From an uncultured Saprospiraceae bacterium (GTDB taxonomy: Bacteria; Bacteroidota; Bacteroidia; Chitinophagales; Saprospiraceae): a stretch of DNA of 6,142 bases. A program made the translations under genes and the position numbers. The DNA lies in NCBI GenBank assembly GCA_938044055.1, contig CALIQO010000058.1:1-6142 (forward strand). The letters run 5' to 3'. Below the pieces are notes generated by a model. That model did no database searches and was not told the DNA's origin. It worked only from the letters and a program-made list of their open reading frames with translations. Below are positions 1 through 6,142 of the stretch, one piece after another (positions within the stretch are counted from its first letter, which is position 1; each line of letters begins with the position of its first letter).

Positions 1-351
1 ATGCGGACTTTCTCTCTCGGACTGGAAACCATGTATGGAGCTGTAGGTATAGGATCTAGTATAGACAGAAGACGATTGAAACTCAAGCAAGATATTCCTA
101 ACTTCGATGCTACAGAAACCATTGTTGAAAATTCAGGATGGGCAGCCAAGTTTAATTTCATTTTTGAAGCAACATCAAGAAGTATGGCTCTTACATTTAA
201 ACCTTACATTCAATTTCCATTATCAAGCCTGAACGTATATGGACTCGAAAAAACTTTTTATCCGGATACACAAGCCATAGAGAGTGACTTCGATACAGAC
301 TTCATGGTATATGGTATATCCATTGTGATCTACAACGGTCCTCAGCGATAA
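1..351 (+). CDS. 3' end of a beta-rich, possibly outer-membrane protein of unknown function (partial)
   Basis: The frame is open from the left edge to a TAA at 349-351 and gives 116 residues. The first codon happens to be ATG, but with no upstream sequence this cannot be taken as the start, so I treat the gene as truncated by the window. I do not recognise a family. The protein has stretches of alternating polar and hydrophobic/aromatic residues that look like membrane beta-strands (about residues 49-56, 62-70, 77-86 and a final strand at 101-111), separated by polar turns. It also has a glycine-rich N-terminal part (about 12-20), as seen in the barrel proteins common in Bacteroidota. It ends in a polar GPQR tail rather than the terminal aromatic residue usual in classical outer-membrane barrels, which weakens that reading. 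It converges on sucA with ten bases between stops, and no terminator hairpin is visible. Confidence 0.6.
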   Translation: MRTFSLGLETMYGAVGIGSSIDRRRLKLKQDIPNFDATETIVENSGWAAKFNFIFEATSRSMALTFKPYIQFPLSSLNVYGLEKTFYPDTQAIESDFDTDFMVYGISIVIYNGPQR

Positions 352-361
352 CCACTTTCAA

Positions 362-3088
362 CTAGCTAAATGCTCTATCTATAATATCTTGTTGCTGCTT
401 GTCATGGCTTTTCTTAAAACCTGTTGCTGGCGATGCAGAAGCTTTTCTTGCAACAACTTCTATCGGCGCTTTTCTTAAGTACCTAACTATATAGTCCCAT
501 GCGCCCATGTTAAGAGGCTCTTCCTGAACCCATAGAAATTCTGCTTTACTGTATTTCTTAAACACCGCTTGCACTTCTTTTTCAGGAAATGGATATAACT
601 GCTCTAATCTAATCAGCAAGACATCGTCTCGTTTTGTTTCTTCCTTCCTATTAAGCAGGTCGTAATAGACCTTACCACTGCACATAATAACTTTCTTGAC
701 CTTACTCGCAACAGCTTTATCCATGATAACTGGAGAGAAGGAATTACCCGTTGATAAATCATCTATGCTTGATACACATCTAGGGTGTCTCAGTAAAGAT
801 TTAGGAGACATGTTGACAAGTGGCTTTCTAAAAGGTTGTGCGAGCTGACGACGCAACAGGTGAAAGAAATTAGCCGGAGTAGTAATGTTGGTTACGACCA
901 TATTAAACTCAGCACATGATTGTAAGAATCGCTCAAGTCTGGCACTAGAGTGCTCAGGTCCTTGACCTGCATATCCATGTGGAAGCAATAAGACCAAGCC
1001 CGACATTCTGCGCCACTTACTTTCTGCCGCGGACACATATTGATCTATTATCGTCTGTGCTCCATTATAGAAATCTCCGAATTGTGCCTCCCAGATGATT
1101 AATGAATCTGGAGAAGCCAGTGAATATCCATACTCGAATCCCATCACTGCGAATTCTGATAAAAAGGAATTATAGATCATAAACCTACCCTGCTTATCAT
1201 CCATTCCCATCAATCGATTGTATTCTTTTCCTGTGTCTGAATCGTTAAACACAGCGTGGCGATGAGAGAAAGTTCCTCTCTTTACATCCTGCCCACTCAT
1301 CCTTACATTCTTCCCTTCTAATAAGATAGAACCATAGGCGGTCAATTCTGCCAGCGCCCAATCTACTACCTTAGCATCAAGCAATTTCTGCTTACCCTTC
1401 TGCAACCTTTTAATTTTAGAAAGGGGTTTAAGTCCTTCTGGAAGTGTCATCAAGTGATCCAGAATTCGATTGATGTTTTTCTTAGTTATGCCCGTCTTAG
1501 GAGAAAAATTAACACCCGTAGAATCCATAACGAATTTTAACTTCCTCCAAGCTTGTTCTGACTCTTGATAGGTATATGGAAGTGGTTTTTCTTTTACTCT
1601 TTCTAGCCTCTTCTGGAGATCTCCCCAAAACTGGGTTTCCATTTCCTCGGCAATTTTCTTTTCTACATCACCACGCTCTATGAGGGTACGTAGATATATC
1701 TCCCTAGGATTAAGATGGTTTTCTATGCCTGCGTACATTTTAGGTTGGGTAAATTTAGGGTCATCCCCTTCATTGTGCCCATGCCTTCTGTAACACACCA
1801 TATCTATAAAAACATCGTTGTTGAATTTCTGTCTGTATTCTACCGCTAGTTGCACAGCCCATACAACCGCTTCTGGGTCGTCTCCATTGATGTGGAATAC
1901 AGGTGCCTTGATCAGACTTGCTGCAGCAGTCGAATAGGTGGATGATCTTGCATCCGTAAAATCTGTTGTAAAACCGATCTGGTTGTTAATAACGAAGTGG
2001 ATGGTGCCCCCTGTGTAATACCCTTCTAGTTGACTCATCTGTACCGTCTCATATACCACACCTTGCCCTGCTACAGCTGCATCTCCATGTATCAATATAG
2101 GCAGGATGCGATCGTAATCGTGATTGTACAAAATATCCGCCTTGGCTCTTGCGAATCCTTCAAGTATAGGATCTACCGATTCTAGGTGAGAAGGATTAGG
2201 GACCAGCTTCAGATGAACTGGCTTTCCTGATGGGGTTTCTAGCATCGACGAATATCCTAAGTGATACTTCACATCTCCATCTCCGAAGCTCATATCAGGA
2301 ACAGCAGTCCCTTCGAATTCGTTGAATATATGTTCGTAAGTTTTACCCATAATATTAGCAAGGACGTTGAGTCTTCCTCTATGCGCCATACCTATTAAAA
2401 CTTCTTGCACGTCAAGATCAGCTCCCGTATTGATAATGGCATCAAGTGCAGCGATTGCTGACTCTCCTCCTTCTAGAGAAAAACGCTTCTGACCTACATA
2501 TTTGGTGTGTAGAAATTTTTCAAAAACTACTGCACCATTTAATTTTTCTAGAATCCTTTTTTTAGTCCCAACATCTAGACCGTAACCACCGCTTAAAGCT
2601 CGTTGCTCTAGCTTCTCTCTGAGCCACATGCGTCGTTCTCTTTCTTCTATATGCGCATATTCTACACCTACAGGTCCTATGTATATGACCTGTAACTTAT
2701 CCAATATATTCTGTAGGGTCGCTTGCTGCAATCCCAGCTCTTCACCAGCATGGAAAACTTCTCCTAAGTCCGCATCGCTTAATCCATAATCAGACAAGTT
2801 TAGGTGCGGCTTGCGATCTACCCTTTCTCTGATGGGATTCGTTTTAGCAAGCAAGTGCCCTCTAGTTCTGTACCCATGGATGATTGATAGTACGCCGAAT
2901 TCCTTAGCTATTGATTCTGAACCAAGAATTTTTTCTTCGACATGTCCATTGCCATTACCGGCAAACTCAAATCCTTCAAAAAATGAACGCCACCCATCTT
3001 CCACTGAACTAGGGTCAGCTTTATATGACGTATACATAGATTCTATAAAGGTCGGATGGGCATTAAACACGTAAGAATAATCTTTCAT
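362..3088 (-). CDS. sucA: 2-oxoglutarate dehydrogenase E1 component (thiamine diphosphate-dependent decarboxylase)
   Basis: This is E1 of the cytoplasmic 2-oxoglutarate dehydrogenase complex: it decarboxylates 2-oxoglutarate with ThDP and passes the succinyl group to the lipoyl arm of E2 in the TCA cycle. The product is 908 residues, normal for the family. The N-terminal E2-interaction segment lies at about residues 4-41 (DPSSVEDGWRSFF). The helical linker contains YRTRGH (73-78). The ThDP/Mg domain contains HRGRLN (236-241), VKYHLGYSS (273-281), NPSHLE (298-303), the GDA...NNQ metal/ThDP motif (335-370) and HGHNEGDDP (436-444). The pyrimidine-binding domain has EAQFGDF (667-673) and GQGPEHSSARLERFLQ (708-723). 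The C-terminal domain carries QEEPLNMGAW and KASASPATG. His236, His276 and His713 match the active-site histidines of E. coli SucA. I chose the ATG at 3086-3088. A TTG at 3115 would add nine residues but sits in the leader hairpin region and precedes the usual family N-terminus. No E2 gene follows, because the next gene converges. Confidence 0.97.
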   Translation of the reverse strand: MKDYSYVFNAHPTFIESMYTSYKADPSSVEDGWRSFFEGFEFAGNGNGHVEEKILGSESIAKEFGVLSIIHGYRTRGHLLAKTNPIRERVDRKPHLNLSDYGLSDADLGEVFHAGEELGLQQATLQNILDKLQVIYIGPVGVEYAHIEERERRMWLREKLEQRALSGGYGLDVGTKKRILEKLNGAVVFEKFLHTKYVGQKRFSLEGGESAIAALDAIINTGADLDVQEVLIGMAHRGRLNVLANIMGKTYEHIFNEFEGTAVPDMSFGDGDVKYHLGYSSMLETPSGKPVHLKLVPNPSHLESVDPILEGFARAKADILYNHDYDRILPILIHGDAAVAGQGVVYETVQMSQLEGYYTGGTIHFVINNQIGFTTDFTDARSSTYSTAAASLIKAPVFHINGDDPEAVVWAVQLAVEYRQKFNNDVFIDMVCYRRHGHNEGDDPKFTQPKMYAGIENHLNPREIYLRTLIERGDVEKKIAEEMETQFWGDLQKRLERVKEKPLPYTYQESEQAWRKLKFVMDSTGVNFSPKTGITKKNINRILDHLMTLPEGLKPLSKIKRLQKGKQKLLDAKVVDWALAELTAYGSILLEGKNVRMSGQDVKRGTFSHRHAVFNDSDTGKEYNRLMGMDDKQGRFMIYNSFLSEFAVMGFEYGYSLASPDSLIIWEAQFGDFYNGAQTIIDQYVSAAESKWRRMSGLVLLLPHGYAGQGPEHSSARLERFLQSCAEFNMVVTNITTPANFFHLLRRQLAQPFRKPLVNMSPKSLLRHPRCVSSIDDLSTGNSFSPVIMDKAVASKVKKVIMCSGKVYYDLLNRKEETKRDDVLLIRLEQLYPFPEKEVQAVFKKYSKAEFLWVQEEPLNMGAWDYIVRYLRKAPIEVVARKASASPATGFKKSHDKQQQDIIDRAFS

Positions 3089-3102
3089 CAATATATTTTT
3101 TA

Positions 3103-3114
3103 TGCCTTTCGGCA
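3103..3114 (-). other. Small GNRA-type hairpin in the sucA leader
   Basis: Read on the minus strand, the sequence TGCCGAAAGGCA forms a 4-bp stem closed by a GAAA tetraloop, a stable RNA motif. It ends 14 bases before the sucA ATG and is followed by an A/T-rich single-stranded stretch. In a group that rarely relies on Shine-Dalgarno pairing, it could leave the ribosome-binding region exposed or stabilise the 5' end. The stem is seen directly; any function is inference, and a stem this short can arise by chance. Confidence 0.35.
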
Positions 3115-3137
3115 AATAATTTCTTTATCTCTTGCTA

Positions 3138-3149
3138 TGGCAATTGCCA
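3138..3149. promoter_or_regulatory. 12-bp perfect palindrome, possible operator for sucA
   Basis: TGGCAATTGCCA is a perfect inverted repeat in the divergent control region, about 50 bases upstream of the sucA start. It overlaps the downstream edge of the candidate sucA -7 element and the place where transcription would begin, a typical position for a repressor site. It is also the only GC-containing palindrome of this length noticed in the intergenic DNA. No regulator gene lies nearby, so its role is conjecture. Confidence 0.3.
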
Positions 3150-3179
3150 AAAGAATTAAAGTGTTTTATGGTTTTACAA
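3148..3179 (-). promoter_or_regulatory. Candidate Bacteroidota-type promoter of sucA
   Basis: On the minus strand TTG (3179-3177) is followed after 21 bases by TTCTTTTG (3155-3148), which matches five of the six fixed positions of the TAnnTTTG element used by the primary sigma factor of Bacteroidota. Transcription would begin near 3141, giving a leader of about 53 bases. A second, less well spaced candidate lies further upstream: GATATTTG at 3220-3213 with TTG at 3246-3244, a 23-base gap. Both are weak pattern matches in AT-rich DNA. Confidence 0.3.
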
Positions 3180-3303
3180 TACTATTAATGGATTGTATTA
3201 AAATAAACGCTGCAAATATCATTCTAATCCTTCGATCTTCCCACAATATGGCGAAGAAATATAGCTATAATCTTACCGTCAAGGGACATTCACGAACATT
3301 GCG

Positions 3304-3335
3304 TTGATTAGGGATACTATTCTAGGCTAATTTAT
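3304..3335 (+). promoter_or_regulatory. Candidate promoter of the monooxygenase operon
   Basis: TTG at 3304-3306 is followed after 21 bases by TAATTTAT (3328-3335), a partial match to the Bacteroidota -7 element TAnnTTTG. The position would give a leader of about 30 bases before the ATG at 3374. The -7 element lies in an inverted repeat, AATTTA-TGG-TAAATT (3329-3343), which could be a regulator site or a chance result of AT-richness. Only four of the six fixed bases match, so the call is tentative. Confidence 0.22.
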
Positions 3336-3361
3336 GGTAAATTCACCTCAATCTAAAAACA

Positions 3362-3371
3362 TTAACGTTAA
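3362..3371. promoter_or_regulatory. 10-bp palindrome just before the monooxygenase start
   Basis: TTAACGTTAA ends two bases before the ATG at 3374 and occupies the place where a Shine-Dalgarno sequence would lie; no purine-rich ribosome-binding site is visible there. It could be an operator or a weak RNA stem that limits initiation. It is made mostly of A and T and may be accidental. Confidence 0.2.
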
Positions 3372-3373
3372 GC

Positions 3374-4699
3374 ATGAATTCTCCCAAGGTATGTGTCGTA
3401 GGAGCAGGTTGTAGTGGCATTACTGCAATCAAATCATTATTGGATTCTGGTATTACGAAGATAACTTGTTATGAACAGAACGACCAGCTGGGAGGTAACT
3501 GGGTTTATACAGCTGGAGAAGGACACTCTTCTGTATGCGAAACCACCCATATTATCAGCTCTAAAACTCTGAGTCAGTACAGTGACTTTCCTATGCCGGA
3601 AGATTATCCTGACTACCCATCACACATACAAGTATTGGCTTACTTCAATGCCTATGCCGATCATTTCGATTTACGGTCCTATATAAAATTCAATTCCACA
3701 ATCCGCCAGGTTAAAAAACTAGAAAACGATAAATGGCGGGTAGATGTAGATGGGGCGTCTAGCGAAGACTATGATTATATATTGGTAGCCAGTGGACACC
3801 ACAGTGTACCTAGACATCCAGCATTACCCGGAAATTTTACGGGCACCTATATGCATTCTCATAGCTATAAGAACAATCGCCCCTTTCAGGACAAACGCGT
3901 TCTTGTAATCGGAGCTGGAAACTCTGGTTGTGATTGCGCAGTGGAATGCTCTAGGGTTGCACAATCTGTGGACATAAGCTTACGTCGAGCCCACTATATC
4001 ATTCCTAAGTTTTTTCTAGGTAAACCAACAGATACATTTAACGATGATATGCGCTTTATTCCAGAATTTATAGCTGAACCACTTCGGAAACTTAGTCTGA
4101 GAATTCAGATCGGGAAGTATGAAAACTATGGTCTTATTACCCCAGATTTTCCTATAACGAAGGACCACCCTACTCTCAATTCTGAGCTCTTATATAAAAT
4201 AAGACACGGTAAAGTAACCCCTAGAAAAGGGATTAAATCTATCGAAGAGAAAACAGTAACATTCGCAGATGGACATCAAGCTGAGTACGATGTCATCATT
4301 GCTGCTACGGGTTACAAGATTTCTACTCCGTTTTTCGATTCAGATTTCCTAGACTATTCAGAAGCAGACCGAGTACCTCTTTACTTACGCATGTTTCACC
4401 CCATCCATAAGAACTTGTTATTCATAGGTCTTGTACAACCACAGGGCGCTGTCTGGCCACTTAGTGAAGCGCAGTCTATGCTTGCCGCAATGTACATCAA
4501 AGGTCAGTATAATCTACCTGCGGACATGGTAAAAGCCAGTGAAGCTGATGCCGACGAAATTGACAAGCAATTTCTCAAGAAAAAAAGGCACACCATAGAA
4601 GTTCACTACCACGACTACTTAAGAACCTTGCAGAAAGAGGTGAAAAAAGTATCCCGTAACTCTATTTCACATAAACTTCCGAGCGATGTCTCATCATAA
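3374..4699 (+). CDS. Flavin-containing monooxygenase (FMO family, class B)
   Basis: The 441-residue protein is a full-length FMO. These soluble enzymes use FAD, NADPH and O2 to oxygenate nitrogen, sulfur or sometimes carbon centres of small molecules. The FAD-binding GAGCSG is at residues 10-15, followed by the acidic end of the second strand (YEQ, 33-35) and the GGNW motif (40-43). The family segment SDFPMP is at 70-75. The FMO signature FxGxxxHxxxY is complete at 155-165 (FTGTYMHSHSY). The NADPH-binding GAGNSG is at 180-185 and ATGY at 311-314. The signature ends in Tyr-Lys rather than the Trp-Pro/Asp of Baeyer-Villiger monooxygenases, so heteroatom oxygenation is the more likely chemistry; the substrate cannot be told. 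The ATG at 3374 leaves only nine residues before the FAD loop, as expected. It is the first gene of a three-gene operon and overlaps the next gene by 14 bases. No signal peptide or membrane segment is seen. Confidence 0.92.
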   Translation: MNSPKVCVVGAGCSGITAIKSLLDSGITKITCYEQNDQLGGNWVYTAGEGHSSVCETTHIISSKTLSQYSDFPMPEDYPDYPSHIQVLAYFNAYADHFDLRSYIKFNSTIRQVKKLENDKWRVDVDGASSEDYDYILVASGHHSVPRHPALPGNFTGTYMHSHSYKNNRPFQDKRVLVIGAGNSGCDCAVECSRVAQSVDISLRRAHYIIPKFFLGKPTDTFNDDMRFIPEFIAEPLRKLSLRIQIGKYENYGLITPDFPITKDHPTLNSELLYKIRHGKVTPRKGIKSIEEKTVTFADGHQAEYDVIIAATGYKISTPFFDSDFLDYSEADRVPLYLRMFHPIHKNLLFIGLVQPQGAVWPLSEAQSMLAAMYIKGQYNLPADMVKASEADADEIDKQFLKKKRHTIEVHYHDYLRTLQKEVKKVSRNSISHKLPSDVSS

Positions 4700-5483
4700 A
4701 GCATTAATTACAGGAGGATCATCAGGTATAGGTCTGGACCTTGCGCGCAGGCTTGCTGGAGAAGGCACCCACCTCGTAATTGCTTCCCTTATTAAAGAAG
4801 AAGTTGCATCAGCCTCAGCAAATCTTAAGAAAGACTTTCCTAATATTAATGTAGAAGCCATCCACATGGACTTAAGTGTAGCAAGTGAAGTCAATCGATT
4901 GGTTGATCTATGCAATGAGAAGCATCAAGACATAGACCTTCTTGTCAATAATGCAGGATATGGGTTGTATGGAAACTTCAAGACTCTATCGTTAGAAAGA
5001 CAATTAAACATGGTCGACTTACATATTAAGTCTGTCATGAAACTAAGCTATGAATTACTCAACTTAAAATCGTTTCCTGCTCTAAAGTCCATAATCAACT
5101 TATCATCTATTTCAGCTTTTCAACCCAATCCAAGATTCGCAACTTATGGCGCTTCTAAAGCATTTCTGTATAACTGGAGTCGATCACTGGCAGAAGAGCT
5201 TATAGCAATGAAAAGGAACATCCATGTTCTTACCGTCTGCCCTACACCTGTAAGAACACAGTTTCAAGAAAATGCGGATATGGGCAAGTCTAAGCTCTAT
5301 GATTCTTGGTTGACGATAGAAGTAGGAACAGTAACGAAAGATATTATGCGCGCGCTCAAGAGAAGGAAGAAAATGATTGTACCTGGGAGAAGGTTTCATA
5401 TGCTCCATAAAGTTGTCAGTCGCTTTCCAGAATCGTGGAGAATTTTTCTTTCTAAAGACGCATTAAAAGAAAAAAGAGGATGA
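4686..5483 (+). CDS. Short-chain dehydrogenase/reductase (classical SDR)
   Basis: The 265-residue protein is a classical SDR, an NAD(P)-dependent oxidoreductase acting on an alcohol or carbonyl group. The cofactor loop TGGSSGIG is at residues 9-16, an acidic residue for the adenine ring at Asp62, and NNAG at 88-91. The catalytic Ser is Ser141 (NLSSIS), and Tyr154 and Lys158 form YGASK. The spacing between these is standard. The C-terminal part (VPGRR, 232-236, then a basic amphipathic tail) resembles the DltE/SadH-like branch. Two points are unusual. The position that normally holds the catalytic Asn is His113 in VDLHIK. The Arg often found after strand two in NADP-binding members is Leu35 in IASLIK, so cofactor choice is unclear. 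The ATG lies inside the end of the monooxygenase gene in another frame, implying translational coupling, and the TGA overlaps the next ATG. It may act on the monooxygenase's substrate or product, but that is inference. Confidence 0.92.
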   Translation: MSHHKALITGGSSGIGLDLARRLAGEGTHLVIASLIKEEVASASANLKKDFPNINVEAIHMDLSVASEVNRLVDLCNEKHQDIDLLVNNAGYGLYGNFKTLSLERQLNMVDLHIKSVMKLSYELLNLKSFPALKSIINLSSISAFQPNPRFATYGASKAFLYNWSRSLAEELIAMKRNIHVLTVCPTPVRTQFQENADMGKSKLYDSWLTIEVGTVTKDIMRALKRRKKMIVPGRRFHMLHKVVSRFPESWRIFLSKDALKEKRG

Positions 5484-5950
5484 GTTACCCCTTGCTTGGT
5501 AAAGCCTTTTACAAAAGAAAAGACGCCTGTCTTATTGCACGTGAATTATTGGGCAAGGTCATTAAAACCCATGTCGATGGTCTTATAACCCGTGGTAAAA
5601 TAGTTGAGACTGAGGCATACATAGCTCCAGATGATCTAGCTTGTCATGCACATGGAAACCGCAGAACAGAAAGGACTGAAGTTATGTTCTGGGAAGGCGG
5701 GCATGCTTATGTATACATATGTTATGGCATCCACCATCTATTTAATGTTGTCACCTACATCGATGGCGAAGCCCATGCGATTCTTATTCGAGCAGTCGAA
5801 CCCATTGATGGCCTTGATCACATGATAAAAAGAAGGACATTTGCGAAAGCGAAGTACACCTTACTCAATGGTCCTGGAAAATTTACAATCGCCATGGGCA
5901 TAGACAAGAAACACAATGGAAAATCTCTTTTTGTTGGGATTGGCAATTAA
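5480..5950 (+). CDS. 3-methyladenine DNA glycosylase (AAG/MPG family), C-terminus apparently truncated
   Basis: The product matches the alkyladenine glycosylase family, which flips out and excises alkylated or deaminated purines at the start of base-excision repair. The key residues are present: ETEAY with Glu45 as the general base and Tyr47, His56, Tyr79 and Tyr82 in YVYICYG, Asn89, and Arg104 in IRAVEP, equivalent to human AAG Glu125, Tyr127, His136, Tyr159, Tyr162, Asn169 and Arg182. NGPGKF follows at 130-135. The start ATG overlaps the SDR stop as ATGA, after a purine-rich AAAAGAGG that can serve as a ribosome-binding site. The frame stops after 156 residues, whereas bacterial members usually have about 190-205. 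The missing part normally carries a short strand and a conserved RIGVDYA...PYRF-like segment that completes the fold. The shortfall follows a run of five T (5928-5932), so a one-base frameshift is suspected. Catalytic residues survive, but folding of the shortened form is doubtful. Confidence 0.88.
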   Translation: MSYPLLGKAFYKRKDACLIARELLGKVIKTHVDGLITRGKIVETEAYIAPDDLACHAHGNRRTERTEVMFWEGGHAYVYICYGIHHLFNVVTYIDGEAHAILIRAVEPIDGLDHMIKRRTFAKAKYTLLNGPGKFTIAMGIDKKHNGKSLFVGIGN

Positions 5951-6041
5951 TATGGTTGAATATTGCTTAGCAGACAGAAAACTATGGGGAATTTTCCCAG
6001 GCAACATGCCCTATTTGGTAGTTAAAGATGAGGGTTTATAA
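5931..6041 (+). other. Out-of-frame continuation of the glycosylase gene (suspected frameshifted C-terminus)
   Basis: Skipping one base in the T run at 5928-5932 moves translation into a frame that stays open for 36 more codons to a TAA at 6039-6041, for a total of about 186 residues, close to the family norm. The added residues include INMVEY, which could align with the family's I-W-I-E-D strand, and MPYLVVKD near the end, which could align with the conserved PYRF-plus-basic ending. The canonical RIGVDYA block is not clearly present, so the match is partial. The new stop lies 12 bases before the terminator hairpin, while the upstream stop lies 103 bases away. A real mutation, a sequencing error or programmed frameshifting could all explain it. 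Confidence 0.4.
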
Positions 6042-6053
6042 AGATAATCATTT

Positions 6054-6080
6054 CTAGGTTTTTAGTTACCTAGTTTTTTT
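6054..6080 (+). terminator. Intrinsic terminator of the monooxygenase-reductase-glycosylase operon
   Basis: CTAGGT (6054-6059) and ACCTAG (6068-6073) form a perfect 6-bp stem around an 8-base loop, followed at once by seven T (6074-6080). This is the usual layout of a rho-independent terminator. The stem has only three G-C pairs, so it is of moderate strength. It lies after the last gene and marks the operon's end. Confidence 0.75.
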
Positions 6081-6142
6081 GTACCCATAAAATTTCTAAT
6101 GTTAAATAAATCATACTGATTGACAACTGCTAAAAAATATGG

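Noticed and set aside
2811..3074. Plus-strand open frame of 87 codons antisense to sucA
   Set aside because: It lies entirely within the strongly supported sucA gene and shows no family features; it is a shadow of that gene's codon pattern.
3089..3115. Upstream TTG start for sucA that adds nine residues
   Set aside because: The ATG at 3088 gives the usual E1 N-terminus, and the TTG would lie at the edge of the leader hairpin without a ribosome-binding site. The extra residues do not resemble the family.
3056..3307. Plus-strand open frame of 83 codons covering most of the divergent control region
   Set aside because: It begins inside the 5' end of sucA on the opposite strand, runs over both candidate promoters, shows no recognisable motif and has a composition expected of AT-rich noncoding DNA.
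3374..4699. Baeyer-Villiger monooxygenase reading of the first operon gene
   Set aside because: The signature ends in Tyr-Lys (residues 165-166) rather than Trp followed by Pro or Asp, and the length fits FMOs better than typical Baeyer-Villiger enzymes.
4694..4915. Minus-strand open frame opposite the SDR start
   Set aside because: It is antisense to the conserved cofactor-binding region of the SDR, with no motif and no separate promoter.
5184..5408. Minus-strand open frame opposite the SDR 3' half
   Set aside because: It is antisense to conserved SDR coding sequence and has no recognisable protein features.
6120..6142. TTGACA near the right edge, resembling a sigma-70 -35 box for a gene outside the window
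   Set aside because: The matching -10 region and gene lie at or beyond the edge, and this element is not the usual signal in Bacteroidota, so it cannot be supported.

Overview
The window looks like chromosomal DNA from a member of the Bacteroidota. This rests on the AT-rich composition, start codons without clear Shine-Dalgarno sequences for the two promoter-proximal genes, weak matches to the Bacteroidota promoter pattern (TTG about 20 bases upstream of TAnnTTTG), and the protein sequences. No 16S gene or other strong taxonomic marker is present, so the placement is an inference. No mobile element, CRISPR array, tRNA or rRNA was seen.

Layout. Bases 1-351 hold the 3' end of a plus-strand gene for a beta-rich, probably membrane-associated protein of unknown function. 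It converges with a minus-strand gene (362-3088) for the E1 subunit of 2-oxoglutarate dehydrogenase; only ten bases separate the two stop codons. A 285-base divergent control region (3089-3373) follows, with candidate promoters in both directions and several short palindromes. To its right is a tightly packed plus-strand operon: a flavin-containing monooxygenase (3374-4699), a short-chain dehydrogenase/reductase (4686-5483, 14-base overlap) and a 3-methyladenine DNA glycosylase (5480-5950, ATGA overlap). A good intrinsic terminator lies at 6054-6080.

How the genes work together. SucA is central metabolism: it would decarboxylate 2-oxoglutarate in the TCA cycle, with E2 and E3 partners encoded elsewhere. 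The monooxygenase and the reductase are both probably nicotinamide-dependent redox enzymes and may act on the same small molecule, but the sequence does not reveal the substrate. The glycosylase is a base-excision repair enzyme, and its co-transcription with the redox pair may be no more than shared expression.

The points most worth a second look are the early stop in the glycosylase, which looks like a one-base frameshift in a run of five T, and a His in place of the usual catalytic Asn in the reductase. I see no convincing evidence of a new multi-gene system; most of the window is ordinary housekeeping and accessory metabolism.
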